From: Myxococcus sp. RHSTA-1-4
Lineage (GTDB): Bacteria > Myxococcota > Myxococcia > Myxococcales > Myxococcaceae
Reading direction: 5' to 3'
NCBI RefSeq assembly: GCF_020037125.1
Contig: NZ_JAIQDG010000013.1
Location: forward strand, 184,044-248,043
DNA: 64,000 nt
A program made the position numbers and the translations under genes. Shown piece after piece: positions 10,040-19,165 of the stretch. Below the pieces are notes generated by a model, which was not told the origin of the DNA, searched no databases, and saw only the letters and a list, made by a program, of their open reading frames with translations. The first letter of the stretch is position 1, and the number at the start of each line of letters is the position of its first letter.

Positions 10040-13000
10040 ATGGCAACTGACGGTGGCAAGGGCGCGGCGCCCACGACGGGCGAGGCGGCGCTGGAAGGCG
10101 GCAGCTACGAGGTCATCCGGACGCGGCTGCTGTCGCAGGCGGACGCGCTGGGCGCGAAGGCCACGGACCTCAATGCGCGCCGCAAGGCGCTCTTTGGCGG
10201 CACGGAGCTGTCCGTCATCGGCAACGAGCGGGTGCGCACGGAGAACAACTGCGTCCCGCGCGACATCGCCGCCATCGGGGAGTACCTCCTCTTTGGATAC
10301 AACGTCTTCATCGGGCTGAAGAAGGAGACGTCGGTGTCCGACGTCTTCTCGCTGCACCGCTTCGTGAAGACCGGGGAGGGCTTCGACTTCTCCACCGTGC
10401 CCAACACCGAGGCCGGCGGGTTCCTCGCGGACCCGCGCTTCGTGAAGGACTTCGGCGAGCTCTACAAGTACTACAAGGACGCGAAGCTCCTGCAGATCCG
10501 CAGGCTGGACTCGCGCCTGCTGGCCATCTTCCAGACGGGCCAGTCGCTGCGCGACATCAAGGTCTTCCGCTTCAGCGTGGACGTGGAGGGCCGCGCCACC
10601 TACCTGGACAACCAGGGCGAGAGAGACCACGTCTTCCCGCCGTCCCACGACTTCGAGTGGACGGTGGCCACCCGTGAGAACTACGTCACCGGCCAGCATC
10701 CGCACGTCAACGTGCTGGACCAGGTGTTCGTGGAGACGGTGAAGGGCGACCTCACCATCAAGGTGGAGGACAACACCTCCACCGGCATGGGCATCTACAG
10801 CGAGCCGGTGGACGACCCGGACCAGTCGCTCGACGACGCGGAGATCGCCTGGGCCCAGGTGGGCACGCTCATCCTGCTGCGGGTGCTGCCGTTCCGGGAG
10901 AAGGCGCACCGCTACCTCGTCTTCAACTCGCGCACGCAGCACGTGGTGCGCATCGACGCCATCGGCCAGGCCTGCGTGCGGCTGCCGGAGGACCAGGGCA
11001 TCGTCTTCCCGGGCGGCTACTACCTCCAGACGGGGGACTACAAGGTCTTCGACGGCGCCGCGGCCAGTGAGGGCATGGAGTTCAAGCGGGCCATCCGCTC
11101 GCCCAACGGGGAGGACGTGCTGTACGTCTTCCACCGCCGCGACGAGGGCTCCTACGTGCTCTTCCCGTACAACCTGGTGCGCAAGGAGGTGCAGAACCCC
11201 CTCGTCGGCCATGGCATGAGCCTCTTCGCGGACGGGCGGCTGGTCATCTTCCGGGCCACGTCCAACGAGCCCACCCGCGTGCACCCCATGCAGGTGTGGC
11301 AGACGCCCTTCGTCTCCGCGGAGCACGCGGCGGCCACGCCCCCGGCCCCGGGGTACCTGGGCAAGGTGGGCAACGCGGAGCTGGTGCGCGGCATCTCCGA
11401 CGCGCTGACGCTCCAGCGCATCGCGAAGACGGACAAGCCCACGCGGCGCACCTACGAGGACCTGGTGGCCGCGGCCACCCGCGCGCTGGACGCGTACTAC
11501 TGGCTGGGCCACGCGGAGACGGGGCTGCAGGAGCCCATCGAGGCGCTGCGCCGCACCTCCGAGCTCATCATCGACGAGTTCGAGAAGGTCCTCACGCTCC
11601 AGAAGCGCGCCACCGAGTCGCTGGCGGAGGCGGTGAAGACGCAGGAGGAATTGCTGCTGCGCGTGCAGCCCGAGCAGCTCAACAGCGCCGAGGCCTTCAT
11701 GCAGGCCCTGGCGGACCTGCGCAAGCAGCGCGGCCACCTGATTACCCTGAAGGACATCCGCTACATGGATTTGGGGCGGGTGGACGCCCTGGAAGCGGCG
11801 GTGGTGGAGGCGTCCGACAAGGCCAGCGCGGCCTGCGTGGACTTCCTCCAGAAGGGCGAGGCGCTCCAGCCGCTGGCCACGCGCCTGGACGAGCTGCTGG
11901 CGAAGCTGGACCCGGTGCAGACGACGGCGGAGCTGGCGCCGCTGGGCGAGGACGTGGACAAGACGGCCCATGGCCTGGAGGTGCTGGGCGAGGTGGTGGG
12001 CGGGCTCCAGGTGGGAGACCCGCTGGCCCGCGCGCGCATCCTGGAGGGCATCTCCGAGCTGTTCAGCCGCCTCAACCGGGTGCGCGCCAGCCTGGGGGCG
12101 AAGCGCAAGGAGCTGTCCGGCCGCGAGAAGCGCGCCGAGTTCGGCGCCCAGTTCAAGCTGCTGGGGCAGAGCATCGAAAGCGCGCTGACGCAGGCGGACA
12201 CGCCGGAGCGCTGTGACGAGGCGCTGTCCCGCCTCACGGTGCTGCTGGAGGAGCTGGAGGGCCGCTTCGGCGAGTTCGACGAGTTCCTCGGGCAGATCAC
12301 CACGAAGCGAGAGGAGCTGCTGGAGGCGTTCGGCGCCCGGAAGCAGTCGCTGGTGGACGAGCGCCAGCGCCGCGCGCAGGGACTCTTCAGCGCCGCGGAG
12401 CGCATCCTCCAGGGCGTGCAGCGCCGGGCGAAGTCGTTCAAGACGGACGACGAGCTGAACGGCTACTTCGCGTCGGACGCGATGATCCAGAAGCTGCGGC
12501 AGCTCGCCGAGCAGCTCATGGAGCTGCAGGACAGCGTGCGCGCGGACGAGGTGCTCTCCCGCGTCAAGTCGGCGAAGCAGGACGCGCTGCGCGCGCTGCG
12601 CGACAGGCAGGACCTGTTCGCGGACGGCGACGCGCTCATCAAGCTGGGCCAGTACCGCTTCAACGTCAACACGCAGCCGCTGGAGCTGACGCTGGTGCCG
12701 CGCGACGGCGAGCTGTACCTCCAGCTCACCGGCACGGACTACGCGCAGAAGGTGGAGGACGCGGAGCTGCTGAAGTACCGCGGCCTCTGGGAGCAGCACC
12801 TCGTCTCCGAGTCGCGCGACGTGTACCGCTCCGAGTACCTGGCCGCCTGCATCCTCGGGGACGCGGAGGACGGGAAGGGCGGCCTGTCGCTGACGGCGCT
12901 GCACGAGGCCGCGGTGGGCGGCACGCTGCTGGAGCAGGTTCGGAAGTACGCGGCGGATCGCTTCGACGAGGGCTACGAGCGCGGCGTGCACGACGCGGAC

Positions 13001-15556
13001 GCGGCGGCCCTGCTGGAGAAGCTGCTGGGGCTGCACCAGGGCGCGGGCCTCCTGCGCTTCGCCCCGGTGCCCCGCGCCTGGGCGGCGCTGTACTGGACCT
13101 TCGACGCGGACGAGGCGGGCCGGGGCCTGTTCCACCGGCGCGCGCGCAGCTTCGCCCGGCTGCGCGCCACGTTCGCCTCCGTGGACGGCATGTCCGAGCT
13201 GGGCACCGAGCTGGGTGAGCGCGTGGCCGCGTTCCTCACCTCGCACGGCGTGGCGCACTCGCCCGCGGAGGCGCGGCAGGCGGGCCGCTACCTCGTGGAG
13301 GAGCTGGGCGTGGAGCGTCCGCGCTTCACCACCAGCGGCGAGGCCCTGGCGCTGAAGGACCTGTTCCTCGGGCAGCTCGACAGGCAGGGGACGCGCTCGG
13401 CCTTCGAGGACGACCTTCGCGGGCTGGAGAAGGACCTGTCCTCGCGGCTGCGCATTGCCCGCGCGTGGGTGGACGCGTACCTGACGAAGCGCGAGGAGGG
13501 CCCCGGTGCGTGGGCGCACGTGGCGCTGGAGACGGCGGTGCTGCTGCTCACCGAGCGCAAGCTGGACCGCGAGCCGGCGGGCGCGCTGACGGCCACCGAG
13601 GTGACGAACCTGCTGGGCAGCCACCCGCGCATCCAGGACCGGAAGCTGGCGCTGCGGCTGGACGAGTTCCTGTCGCGCCTGGGCGAGTTCCGGCAGATGC
13701 GGGTGCCCCAGTACCAGGCCTACCGCGCGCTGCTGCGCGACCTGCTGGAGCGCGAGCGCCGCAAGCTGCGGCTGGAGGAGCTGACGCCGAAGGTGCTCAG
13801 CTCGTTCGTGCGCAACCGGCTCATCGACGAGGTGTACCTGCCGCTCATCGGCGCCAACCTCGCGAAGCAGCTCGGCGCGGCGGGGGAGGGCAAGCGCACG
13901 GACCGCATGGGCATGCTGCTGCTCATGTCGCCGCCGGGCTACGGCAAGACGACGTTGATGGAGTACGTGGCCAGCCGGCTGGGCCTCACCTTCGTCAAGG
14001 TGAACGGCCCCGCGCTGGGGCACGCCGTGAAGTCGCTGGACCCGGCCGAGGCCCCCAACGCCACGGCGCGCCAGGAGGTGGAGCGCATCAACCTGTCCTT
14101 CGAGATGGGCAACAACGTGATGCTCTACCTCGACGACATCCAGCACACCGACCCGGAGCTGCTCCAGAAGTTCATCTCGCTCTGCGACGGCCAGCGCCGG
14201 ATTGAAGGCGTGTGGAACGGCCGCACTCGCACGTACGACCTTCGCGGCAAGAAGTTCTGCGTCGTGATGGCGGGCAACCCGTACACGGAGACGGGCGAGC
14301 GCTTCCGCATTCCAGACATGCTCGCCAACCGCGCGGACACCTACAACCTGGGTGACATCCTCGACGGGAAGGAGCACCTGTTCGCGCTCAGCTACATCGA
14401 GAACGCGCTGACCTCCAACCCGGTGACGGCGCCGCTGGCCACGAGAGACCCCGGGGACACGCACCGGCTCATCCGCATGGCGCAGGGCGAGGAGGTGCCC
14501 GCGGGCGAGCTGAAGTACGGCTACGCGGCGGCGGAGCTGCAGGAGCTCATCGCCGTCCTCCAGCGCATGTTCCGGACGCAGTCGGTGCTGCTGAAGGTGA
14601 ACCTCCAGTACATCGCCTCGGCGGCGCAGGACGAGCGGTTCCGCTCGGAGCCCGCGTTCAAGTTGCAGGGCAGCTACCGCAACATGAACAAGCTGTCCGA
14701 GAAGATTGTCTCGGCGATGACGGACGACGAGCTGGAGCGGCTCATCGACGACCACTACCAGGGCGAATCTCAGACGCTCACCACGGCGGCGGAGCAGAAC
14801 CTGCTCAAGCTGGCGGAGATGCGCGGGCGGCTGACGCCTGAGAAGGCGAAGCGCTGGGAGGAGATCAAGCAGGGCTTCGCCCGGGTGAAGCGCATGGGGG
14901 GCAAGGAGGACGACCCCGTGGCGCGTGTCACCGGCCAGCTCGGCGGCATCGAGGAGCAGCTCGGCGCGGTGCGGGACGCGGTGATGCAGGCGGCGTCGCA
15001 GGTCTCCAGCGGCGACAAGGGCACGGACCCGGCGGCGGAGGTGGTGCCCCACCTGAAGTCCCTGCGCGAGGCGGTGCTGGAGGTGGCGAAGGTGGGCCGC
15101 GAGGTGAAGGCCGCGCCGCCGCCTCCACCGCCCGAGGCTTCCGCGGCGGCCACGGACCTGACGCCGTACCTGAAGCACCTGGCTCAGCTCCTCAAGGCGC
15201 TCACGGAGCGGGTGGCGGTGCAGGCGGCGCAGCCGGCGGCCCCGGCCGTGGCGGCGCCCGCGCCGGACTTCGGGCCCTACATGGAGCAGCTCTCGCGGGC
15301 GATTGCCGCGCTGGCGGAGCGGCCGGTGAACGTGTCGGCCAACGTGCCCGCCGAGGCGCTCCAGCGGGCGGCCGTCGCCGGGCCGTCTCCGGCGGAGCTG
15401 AGCCGGCAGATTGAGCTCGTGGAGGGCGTGCTCCTCCCCCTGGAGCGGGCCTCGCGGCGCGCCATCCAGGGCGAAGGGGAGGGCGTCAAGTCACTGCAGG
15501 TCTGGCAGAACGTGACGGAGGCCCTGGAGCTGCTGCGCTCCATGCTGCGGCGGTAG
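10040..15556 (+). CDS. Giant AAA ATPase (DUF3686-type, 'DNA repair ATPase')
   Basis: This encodes 1838 residues starting at ATG 10040. The N-terminal ~450 residues resemble DUF3686, a probable beta-propeller-like region, with the opening segment RTENNCVPRDIAAIGE recognisable. A long helical and coiled-coil middle (about 450-1000) follows. An AAA domain lies at about 1280-1560, with Walker A PPGYGKTT (about 1298-1305) and Walker B MLYLDDIQ (about 1360-1367). The tail is Ala/Pro-rich with short coiled coils. Family members are labelled 'DNA repair ATPase' in databases, but I know of no firm biochemical basis for that name. The position after the YqiJ/flotillin pair suggests a membrane-scaffold-linked remodelling ATPase, which is inference. 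There is no signal peptide. Confidence 0.8.
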   Translation: MATDGGKGAAPTTGEAALEGGSYEVIRTRLLSQADALGAKATDLNARRKALFGGTELSVIGNERVRTENNCVPRDIAAIGEYLLFGYNVFIGLKKETSVSDVFSLHRFVKTGEGFDFSTVPNTEAGGFLADPRFVKDFGELYKYYKDAKLLQIRRLDSRLLAIFQTGQSLRDIKVFRFSVDVEGRATYLDNQGERDHVFPPSHDFEWTVATRENYVTGQHPHVNVLDQVFVETVKGDLTIKVEDNTSTGMGIYSEPVDDPDQSLDDAEIAWAQVGTLILLRVLPFREKAHRYLVFNSRTQHVVRIDAIGQACVRLPEDQGIVFPGGYYLQTGDYKVFDGAAASEGMEFKRAIRSPNGEDVLYVFHRRDEGSYVLFPYNLVRKEVQNPLVGHGMSLFADGRLVIFRATSNEPTRVHPMQVWQTPFVSAEHAAATPPAPGYLGKVGNAELVRGISDALTLQRIAKTDKPTRRTYEDLVAAATRALDAYYWLGHAETGLQEPIEALRRTSELIIDEFEKVLTLQKRATESLAEAVKTQEELLLRVQPEQLNSAEAFMQALADLRKQRGHLITLKDIRYMDLGRVDALEAAVVEASDKASAACVDFLQKGEALQPLATRLDELLAKLDPVQTTAELAPLGEDVDKTAHGLEVLGEVVGGLQVGDPLARARILEGISELFSRLNRVRASLGAKRKELSGREKRAEFGAQFKLLGQSIESALTQADTPERCDEALSRLTVLLEELEGRFGEFDEFLGQITTKREELLEAFGARKQSLVDERQRRAQGLFSAAERILQGVQRRAKSFKTDDELNGYFASDAMIQKLRQLAEQLMELQDSVRADEVLSRVKSAKQDALRALRDRQDLFADGDALIKLGQYRFNVNTQPLELTLVPRDGELYLQLTGTDYAQKVEDAELLKYRGLWEQHLVSESRDVYRSEYLAACILGDAEDGKGGLSLTALHEAAVGGTLLEQVRKYAADRFDEGYERGVHDADAAALLEKLLGLHQGAGLLRFAPVPRAWAALYWTFDADEAGRGLFHRRARSFARLRATFASVDGMSELGTELGERVAAFLTSHGVAHSPAEARQAGRYLVEELGVERPRFTTSGEALALKDLFLGQLDRQGTRSAFEDDLRGLEKDLSSRLRIARAWVDAYLTKREEGPGAWAHVALETAVLLLTERKLDREPAGALTATEVTNLLGSHPRIQDRKLALRLDEFLSRLGEFRQMRVPQYQAYRALLRDLLERERRKLRLEELTPKVLSSFVRNRLIDEVYLPLIGANLAKQLGAAGEGKRTDRMGMLLLMSPPGYGKTTLMEYVASRLGLTFVKVNGPALGHAVKSLDPAEAPNATARQEVERINLSFEMGNNVMLYLDDIQHTDPELLQKFISLCDGQRRIEGVWNGRTRTYDLRGKKFCVVMAGNPYTETGERFRIPDMLANRADTYNLGDILDGKEHLFALSYIENALTSNPVTAPLATRDPGDTHRLIRMAQGEEVPAGELKYGYAAAELQELIAVLQRMFRTQSVLLKVNLQYIASAAQDERFRSEPAFKLQGSYRNMNKLSEKIVSAMTDDELERLIDDHYQGESQTLTTAAEQNLLKLAEMRGRLTPEKAKRWEEIKQGFARVKRMGGKEDDPVARVTGQLGGIEEQLGAVRDAVMQAASQVSSGDKGTDPAAEVVPHLKSLREAVLEVAKVGREVKAAPPPPPPEASAAATDLTPYLKHLAQLLKALTERVAVQAAQPAAPAVAAPAPDFGPYMEQLSRAIAALAERPVNVSANVPAEALQRAAVAGPSPAELSRQIELVEGVLLPLERASRRAIQGEGEGVKSLQVWQNVTEALELLRSMLRR

Positions 15557-15577
15557 GGCCGTCCCGCCGGGCGGGTA

Positions 15578-15603
15578 GGGCCTCCGGTGACCTCCGGAGG
15601 CCC
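15578..15603. terminator. Hairpin between convergent genes
   Basis: A 10-bp perfect stem (GGGCCTCCGG / CCGGAGGCCC) with a 6-base loop sits between the ATPase stop (15556) and the expansin stop (15614). Its place suggests a shared bidirectional terminator; no T tract is present. Confidence 0.5.
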
Positions 15604-15613
15604 GGGTGGGGCC

Positions 15614-16309
15614 TCAGCGGAACTGGCTGGCGCCCTCGGCGGAGTCGTTGTCGAGCACGCGCTGGAGGGTGTCCTCCACCGTCTGCCCGTCCGAGGCGGT
15701 GACGCGGAGCTGGAAGCTGCCGTCGCCCATGCCGCTATCGTTGACGAAGTAGTTGTAGTCCTCGCGGGGGATGTTGTTCCAGCCGCCGGTGCCGCGCCGC
15801 CACTCCAGCTTCTGGATGGGCAGCCGGCTGTTGCGGACCTGGATGGCGGTCCACCACGGATTGCTTCCGTTCTTGAAGTGGTACTCGAGGTTGCCGGCCA
15901 CGTCGCAGGACACGGGCGTCCAGGTGATGCTGACGCGGCCCTGCTGCATCTCGGCGATCTTCGCGAACGCCTCGCGGCTCAGGTCCAGGTGGCCGGTGTC
16001 GCACTCCGGGCAGCGGTCCACGATGCGCACGCGGACGCTGCCCTTGGGGCCCTGGACGTCCACGCACATGCCACACGCGGCGCTGCCGTTGTACTGCGGC
16101 GTGTTCATGGCCGCGACCATCAGGTCGCCGTTCGGCTCGTAGCTGCAGTTACCGGCGCCGGTGGCGTCGTAGTACGTGGCGATGCCCTGCTGCTCCTCGC
16201 CCAGCGGCGTTCCGCCGCCGGACGGGTCGTCGCTGCAGCCGCCACAGGCGAGGAAGGCGGCGGCCAGGGGGAGGAGGAGGAATCGGGACTGGGAGCGGAG
16301 TGGGTGCAT
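15614..16309 (-). CDS. Expansin-like lipoprotein (double-psi beta-barrel + CBM63-like)
   Basis: I start at ATG 16309, which places a basic/hydrophobic signal peptide with lipobox FLAC (Cys22) at the N-terminus; the 231-residue product is probably lipid-anchored. Residues about 42-125 match the expansin/RlpA-like double-psi barrel: GIATYYDATG near the start, an AACGMCVDV cysteine motif, VRIVDRCPEC, then GHLDLS containing the conserved Asp. The C-terminal ~100 residues form a beta-rich module with WWTAIQVRNS and aromatic positions, fitting the second, cellulose-binding expansin domain. Bacterial expansins loosen plant or peptidoglycan wall polymers without hydrolysis. It may help a soil predator act on cellulose or cell walls. 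It could alternatively be a more general EXLX/RlpA-like protein. Confidence 0.82.
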   Translation of the reverse strand: MHPLRSQSRFLLLPLAAAFLACGGCSDDPSGGGTPLGEEQQGIATYYDATGAGNCSYEPNGDLMVAAMNTPQYNGSAACGMCVDVQGPKGSVRVRIVDRCPECDTGHLDLSREAFAKIAEMQQGRVSITWTPVSCDVAGNLEYHFKNGSNPWWTAIQVRNSRLPIQKLEWRRGTGGWNNIPREDYNYFVNDSGMGDGSFQLRVTASDGQTVEDTLQRVLDNDSAEGASQFR

Positions 16310-16380
16310 ACGCTCGGAATCATACCCGCAAATGGCGCCGCGATTGGAGGCGGGGGCTCCTGCACCGGAGGGCAGTGTCC

Positions 16381-16785
16381 TCAGCCAGCGCTGGCGCGGA
16401 CCCGGAACTCCGGGTGGGCGGCGATGGCCCTCTTCACCGAGCACTTCTCCGCGACCTGCACCACGGCGCCGCGGTACTTCTCGGGGAAGTCCTCGGGCAG
16501 GTGGATGTCCAGGTCCACGGCGCGCAAGGTGCCGTCCTCACCGTACTCCTGCCGCTGCGTGAGGCGGATGCCCTCCGTGGGGATGCCGCGCTTGGCGCAG
16601 AAACCCTGGACGAAGACGCCCGCGCAGGTGCCGATGGCGGCGAGGAAGACGTCGAAGGGGGCCGGAGCGCTGTCCTCGCCGCCGAGGCTGGCGGGCTGGT
16701 CGGTGTGGATGACGTGGTTGCCGACGCGCGCGTCGATGCGGCGGCCGCCGGGCAGGGTGACGACGAGTTCCTGGGTGCTGGCCAT
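16381..16785 (-). CDS. OsmC family peroxiredoxin-like protein
   Basis: This encodes 134 residues from ATG 16785, with an AGGAG ribosome-binding site upstream. The two conserved OsmC cysteines appear as GTCAGVF and EKCSVKRA, separated by about 60 residues. The N-terminal half has the strand pattern ending in APAPFDVFLAAIGTC, typical of OsmC/YhfA. Family members reduce organic hydroperoxides through the two Cys in the cytoplasm. It is the upstream partner of the expansin gene on the same strand (71-base gap), but a functional link is not evident. It is divergent from the secreted protein at 16952. Confidence 0.85.
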   Translation of the reverse strand: MASTQELVVTLPGGRRIDARVGNHVIHTDQPASLGGEDSAPAPFDVFLAAIGTCAGVFVQGFCAKRGIPTEGIRLTQRQEYGEDGTLRAVDLDIHLPEDFPEKYRGAVVQVAEKCSVKRAIAAHPEFRVRASAG

Positions 16786-16951
16786 GGCGGGAGGCTCCTG
16801 AAAAGAAGTGGTGCCTGTTGGAGCCAGGGAGGCGCCGGGAGGATTCACTTCCTGGCGCCGGTGTCCGGCCCGCGATGAATCCCCTCCATTCGTTTTCGGC
16901 TCCAAGGAAATCGCGGAGTACGTTCTGGAACCTTTTTGAAAGGAGCAAGTC

Positions 16952-17713
16952 ATGCGGAGCCTCATCCTCTGGACCCTGCTGTTGGCCTCCACGGTGGCCC
17001 AGGCAACCGACACGCGGCTGGTGGTGAGGGCTCGCGCCCGGGACGGCAAGTTCGTCGGGACGTCGATGGGAGGCGTGCAGGTCGTGGTCCGGGACACCCA
17101 GACCGGCCAGGTGCTGGCCAGAGGCGTCACCGCCGGCTCTACCGGCAACACCCAGACGCTGATGAAGCAGCCGCAAGCCCGGGGCGCGCCGCTCGCGGAC
17201 GAGGCGTCCGCGAAGTTCACCGCCACGGTGGACCTCGCCGAGCCGCGGCTGGTGACGGTGGAGGTGTCAGGGCCCCTGGCGCAGCGGCAGGCGCTCGCCA
17301 CCAGCACCACCCAGCTCTGGCTGCTGCCCGGCAAGCACCTCGAGGGTGATGGCCTCATCCTGGAGCTGCCCGGCTTCGTGGTGGATGTGCTGGCCCCCTC
17401 CGCACACGAGTTCCTCAAGCTCGCGGGCGACAAGAAGCTCACCATTCCCCTCCGCGCCAACCTCACGCTCATGTGCGGCTGCCCCACCGAGCCCAAGGGA
17501 CTCTGGGACTCCAGCCGGTACGAGCTGCAGGCCACGGTGAAGCACAACGGCAAGCCGCTCAGCCAGGTGCCCCTGAAGTACGCGGGGAAGACCAGCACCT
17601 TCGAGGGCGAGCTGTCCGTGCAGCAGAAGGGCGCCTACGAAGTCACGGTGATTGCGTTCGACCCCGCCACCGGCAACGCCGGGGTGGACCACACCACCTT
17701 CGTCGTTGAGTAG
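16952..17713 (+). CDS. Secreted protein of unknown function, beta-rich
   Basis: I do not recognise this 253-residue protein. An AAAGGAG ribosome-binding site lies 6-10 bases before ATG 16952. A signal peptide (about 1-18, ending at AQA) is followed by repeated beta-strand stretches resembling two or three Ig-like or prealbumin-like domains. VVVRDTQTGQVLARG near the start resembles carboxypeptidase regulatory-like folds. The C-terminal part (YELQATVKHNGKPLSQVP, then GAYEVTVIAFD) reads like an Ig-like fold. A CGC motif sits near residue 175. It is probably exported to the periplasm or surface. It is followed by the papain-like protease after 101 bases and may be co-regulated with it. Confidence 0.65.
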   Translation: MRSLILWTLLLASTVAQATDTRLVVRARARDGKFVGTSMGGVQVVVRDTQTGQVLARGVTAGSTGNTQTLMKQPQARGAPLADEASAKFTATVDLAEPRLVTVEVSGPLAQRQALATSTTQLWLLPGKHLEGDGLILELPGFVVDVLAPSAHEFLKLAGDKKLTIPLRANLTLMCGCPTEPKGLWDSSRYELQATVKHNGKPLSQVPLKYAGKTSTFEGELSVQQKGAYEVTVIAFDPATGNAGVDHTTFVVE

Positions 17714-17814
17714 CGAATGCGGATTTTGCGTAGATTACATTGAGTCATGGTTTTGACGAGGGATAAGAACAGGCTGGCGCGCTTGTGCGCCCAGAGCCTC
17801 CTTCGAGAGAAACC

Positions 17815-18354
17815 ATGCTCAACAAGAAGATGTTGCTCGCCAGCCTGCTGCTGTCCGGCGCGGCCTCGGCCGCGTGGGTCGACCGGCCGGTGACGCTCAT
17901 CGGCCAGCAGTACGACCAGTGGTGCCACGCGGCCTCCATCGACATGATTGCCACGTACTGGGGCGAGAGCTACTGGACCCAGTGTGACATCGTGAAGAAG
18001 GAGTTCGGCACCACGACCTGTCCCAACTCGCCCACGTCCACCATCGGCCAGACGTGTACGGGTCTGCAAGGCATGGGCTACCAGTGCACCGTGGCCTACG
18101 CGCCCCTGACGTTCGCCCAGTCCTTCTCGGACATCTACACGTACAACCGGCCCTTCATCCCGCGCATCGGCTGGACGAGCGGTGGCGGCCACCTCATGGT
18201 GATGCGCGGCGTGGACGATGCGGGGCAGTACGTCAAGTACAACAACCCGCTGCCGGTGGGGACGGGCTCCACCTCCTCCTGGGTGACGTACACGTACTTC
18301 AAGAGCAACAGCAGCTGGAACTGGACGCACACCGTCTGGAACATCCGCAAGTAG
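17815..18354 (+). CDS. Secreted papain-like cysteine protease (AvrRpt2/C39-like)
   Basis: I start at ATG 17815; the GTG at 17785 is in frame but would put a charged extension before the signal peptide. The 179-residue protein has a signal peptide (about 1-19, ASA-A). The papain-like core has QQYDQWCHAA (Gln31 or Gln32 as oxyanion residue, Cys37 as nucleophile), GGGHLMVM (His126) and YNNP (Asn143 or 144 as third residue). This matches small secreted papain-like proteases of the AvrRpt2/C39-like group. Two extra Cys pairs suggest disulphides, consistent with export. It probably acts outside the cell on peptides or prey proteins. A second secreted protein follows 28 bases downstream. Confidence 0.8.
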   Translation: MLNKKMLLASLLLSGAASAAWVDRPVTLIGQQYDQWCHAASIDMIATYWGESYWTQCDIVKKEFGTTTCPNSPTSTIGQTCTGLQGMGYQCTVAYAPLTFAQSFSDIYTYNRPFIPRIGWTSGGGHLMVMRGVDDAGQYVKYNNPLPVGTGSTSSWVTYTYFKSNSSWNWTHTVWNIRK

Positions 18355-18382
18355 TCCCCTCGGACAACGACAGGTGAATCCC

Positions 18383-19036
18383 ATGAACGCGATGAAGACT
18401 TTCGTTTCCACGTGTGTGGCCCTGGCGCTCCTGGCGGGCACTCCCTCCTTCGCCGCCGACGCCGACAAGGCGCGCATCGACGAGCAGGTGGCCTTCGGCC
18501 TCAAGGAGGTCCAGCGCATCCTGGAGCGTGAGGCCTCGGGCCTCGCGGAGTTCGGCATCCAGGACCGCGGTGAGCTGCAGAAGCTCCAGGTGGGCGCGCC
18601 CATCGAGGCGTACCGGCTGGACCCGAAGGGCCTGGAGGCGTACGCGCCGGGCAAGGCCATCACCCCGCTGCTCACGCCGATGGACGAGCTGTACTTCCCG
18701 GTGCTGGTGAACGGGAAGGCGCGGCTGGTGATGTGGCTGGCGAAGCTGGAGGGCACCTGGCAGTTCGCCGGCTTCGGCCAGGCCGACCTGGGCCCGGCGC
18801 TCGCCGGGCTGACGGCGCGCTACGCGAAGGCGGGCACCCGGATGAAGGTCGTCATCCAGGCGCAGACCCAGGCGAAGCTGCTCCTGGTGGAGCAGGGTGG
18901 CGCGGAGAAGCTCTTCTATCTGTCGAGCCACCCCTGGAGCTTCAACGCCGCCATCCGCAGTGACATGACCGAGCTGCGCCAGCCGGAGCTGATGGAGCAG
19001 CTCAAGGAAGCCACGCGCCAGATGCTGCGCAACTGA
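18383..19036 (+). CDS. Secreted protein of unknown function, partner of papain-like protease
   Basis: I start at ATG 18383, since AGGTG at 18372-18376 lies upstream with suitable spacing; an in-frame GTG at 18374 would overlap that site. The 217-residue product has a signal peptide (about 1-25, FAA). The mature part is mixed alpha/beta with a region like APIEAYRLDPKGLEAY and a strand-rich centre (LYFPVLVNGKARLVMW). I do not recognise a family. Its 28-base spacing after a secreted cysteine protease and a shared terminator (19046-19083) indicate one transcript, so it may be an inhibitor, chaperone or substrate-binding partner. That role is inference only. Confidence 0.65.
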   Translation: MNAMKTFVSTCVALALLAGTPSFAADADKARIDEQVAFGLKEVQRILEREASGLAEFGIQDRGELQKLQVGAPIEAYRLDPKGLEAYAPGKAITPLLTPMDELYFPVLVNGKARLVMWLAKLEGTWQFAGFGQADLGPALAGLTARYAKAGTRMKVVIQAQTQAKLLLVEQGGAEKLFYLSSHPWSFNAAIRSDMTELRQPELMEQLKEATRQMLRN

Positions 19037-19045
19037 AGCGTGCAC

Positions 19046-19083
19046 GCGGCCCGTCCAGGGACACGGATGGGCCGCGGTGTTTT
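19046..19083 (+). terminator. Intrinsic terminator of protease operon
   Basis: An 11-bp stem (GCGGCCCGTCC paired with GGATGGGCCGC, one G-T wobble) with an 8-base loop is followed closely by a TGTTTT tract. It begins 9 bases after the stop of the 18383-19036 gene. Confidence 0.75.
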
Positions 19084-19165
19084 CGCGCGAGCGCCGCGTC
19101 GACAACGTGTTCCGCGGACCAGGGCTCTGTCATGAGGCAGTCCGTCTCCGGAGTCCTGGGTTTTG

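Noticed and set aside
10016..15178. A 1720-codon minus-strand open frame over the giant ATPase
   Set aside because: Low-complexity residues with no domains; the plus frame has Walker motifs and the correct start context.
17773..17790. A sigma-54 promoter (TGGC...GC) before the papain-like protease
   Set aside because: The spacing between the GG and GC elements is wrong.
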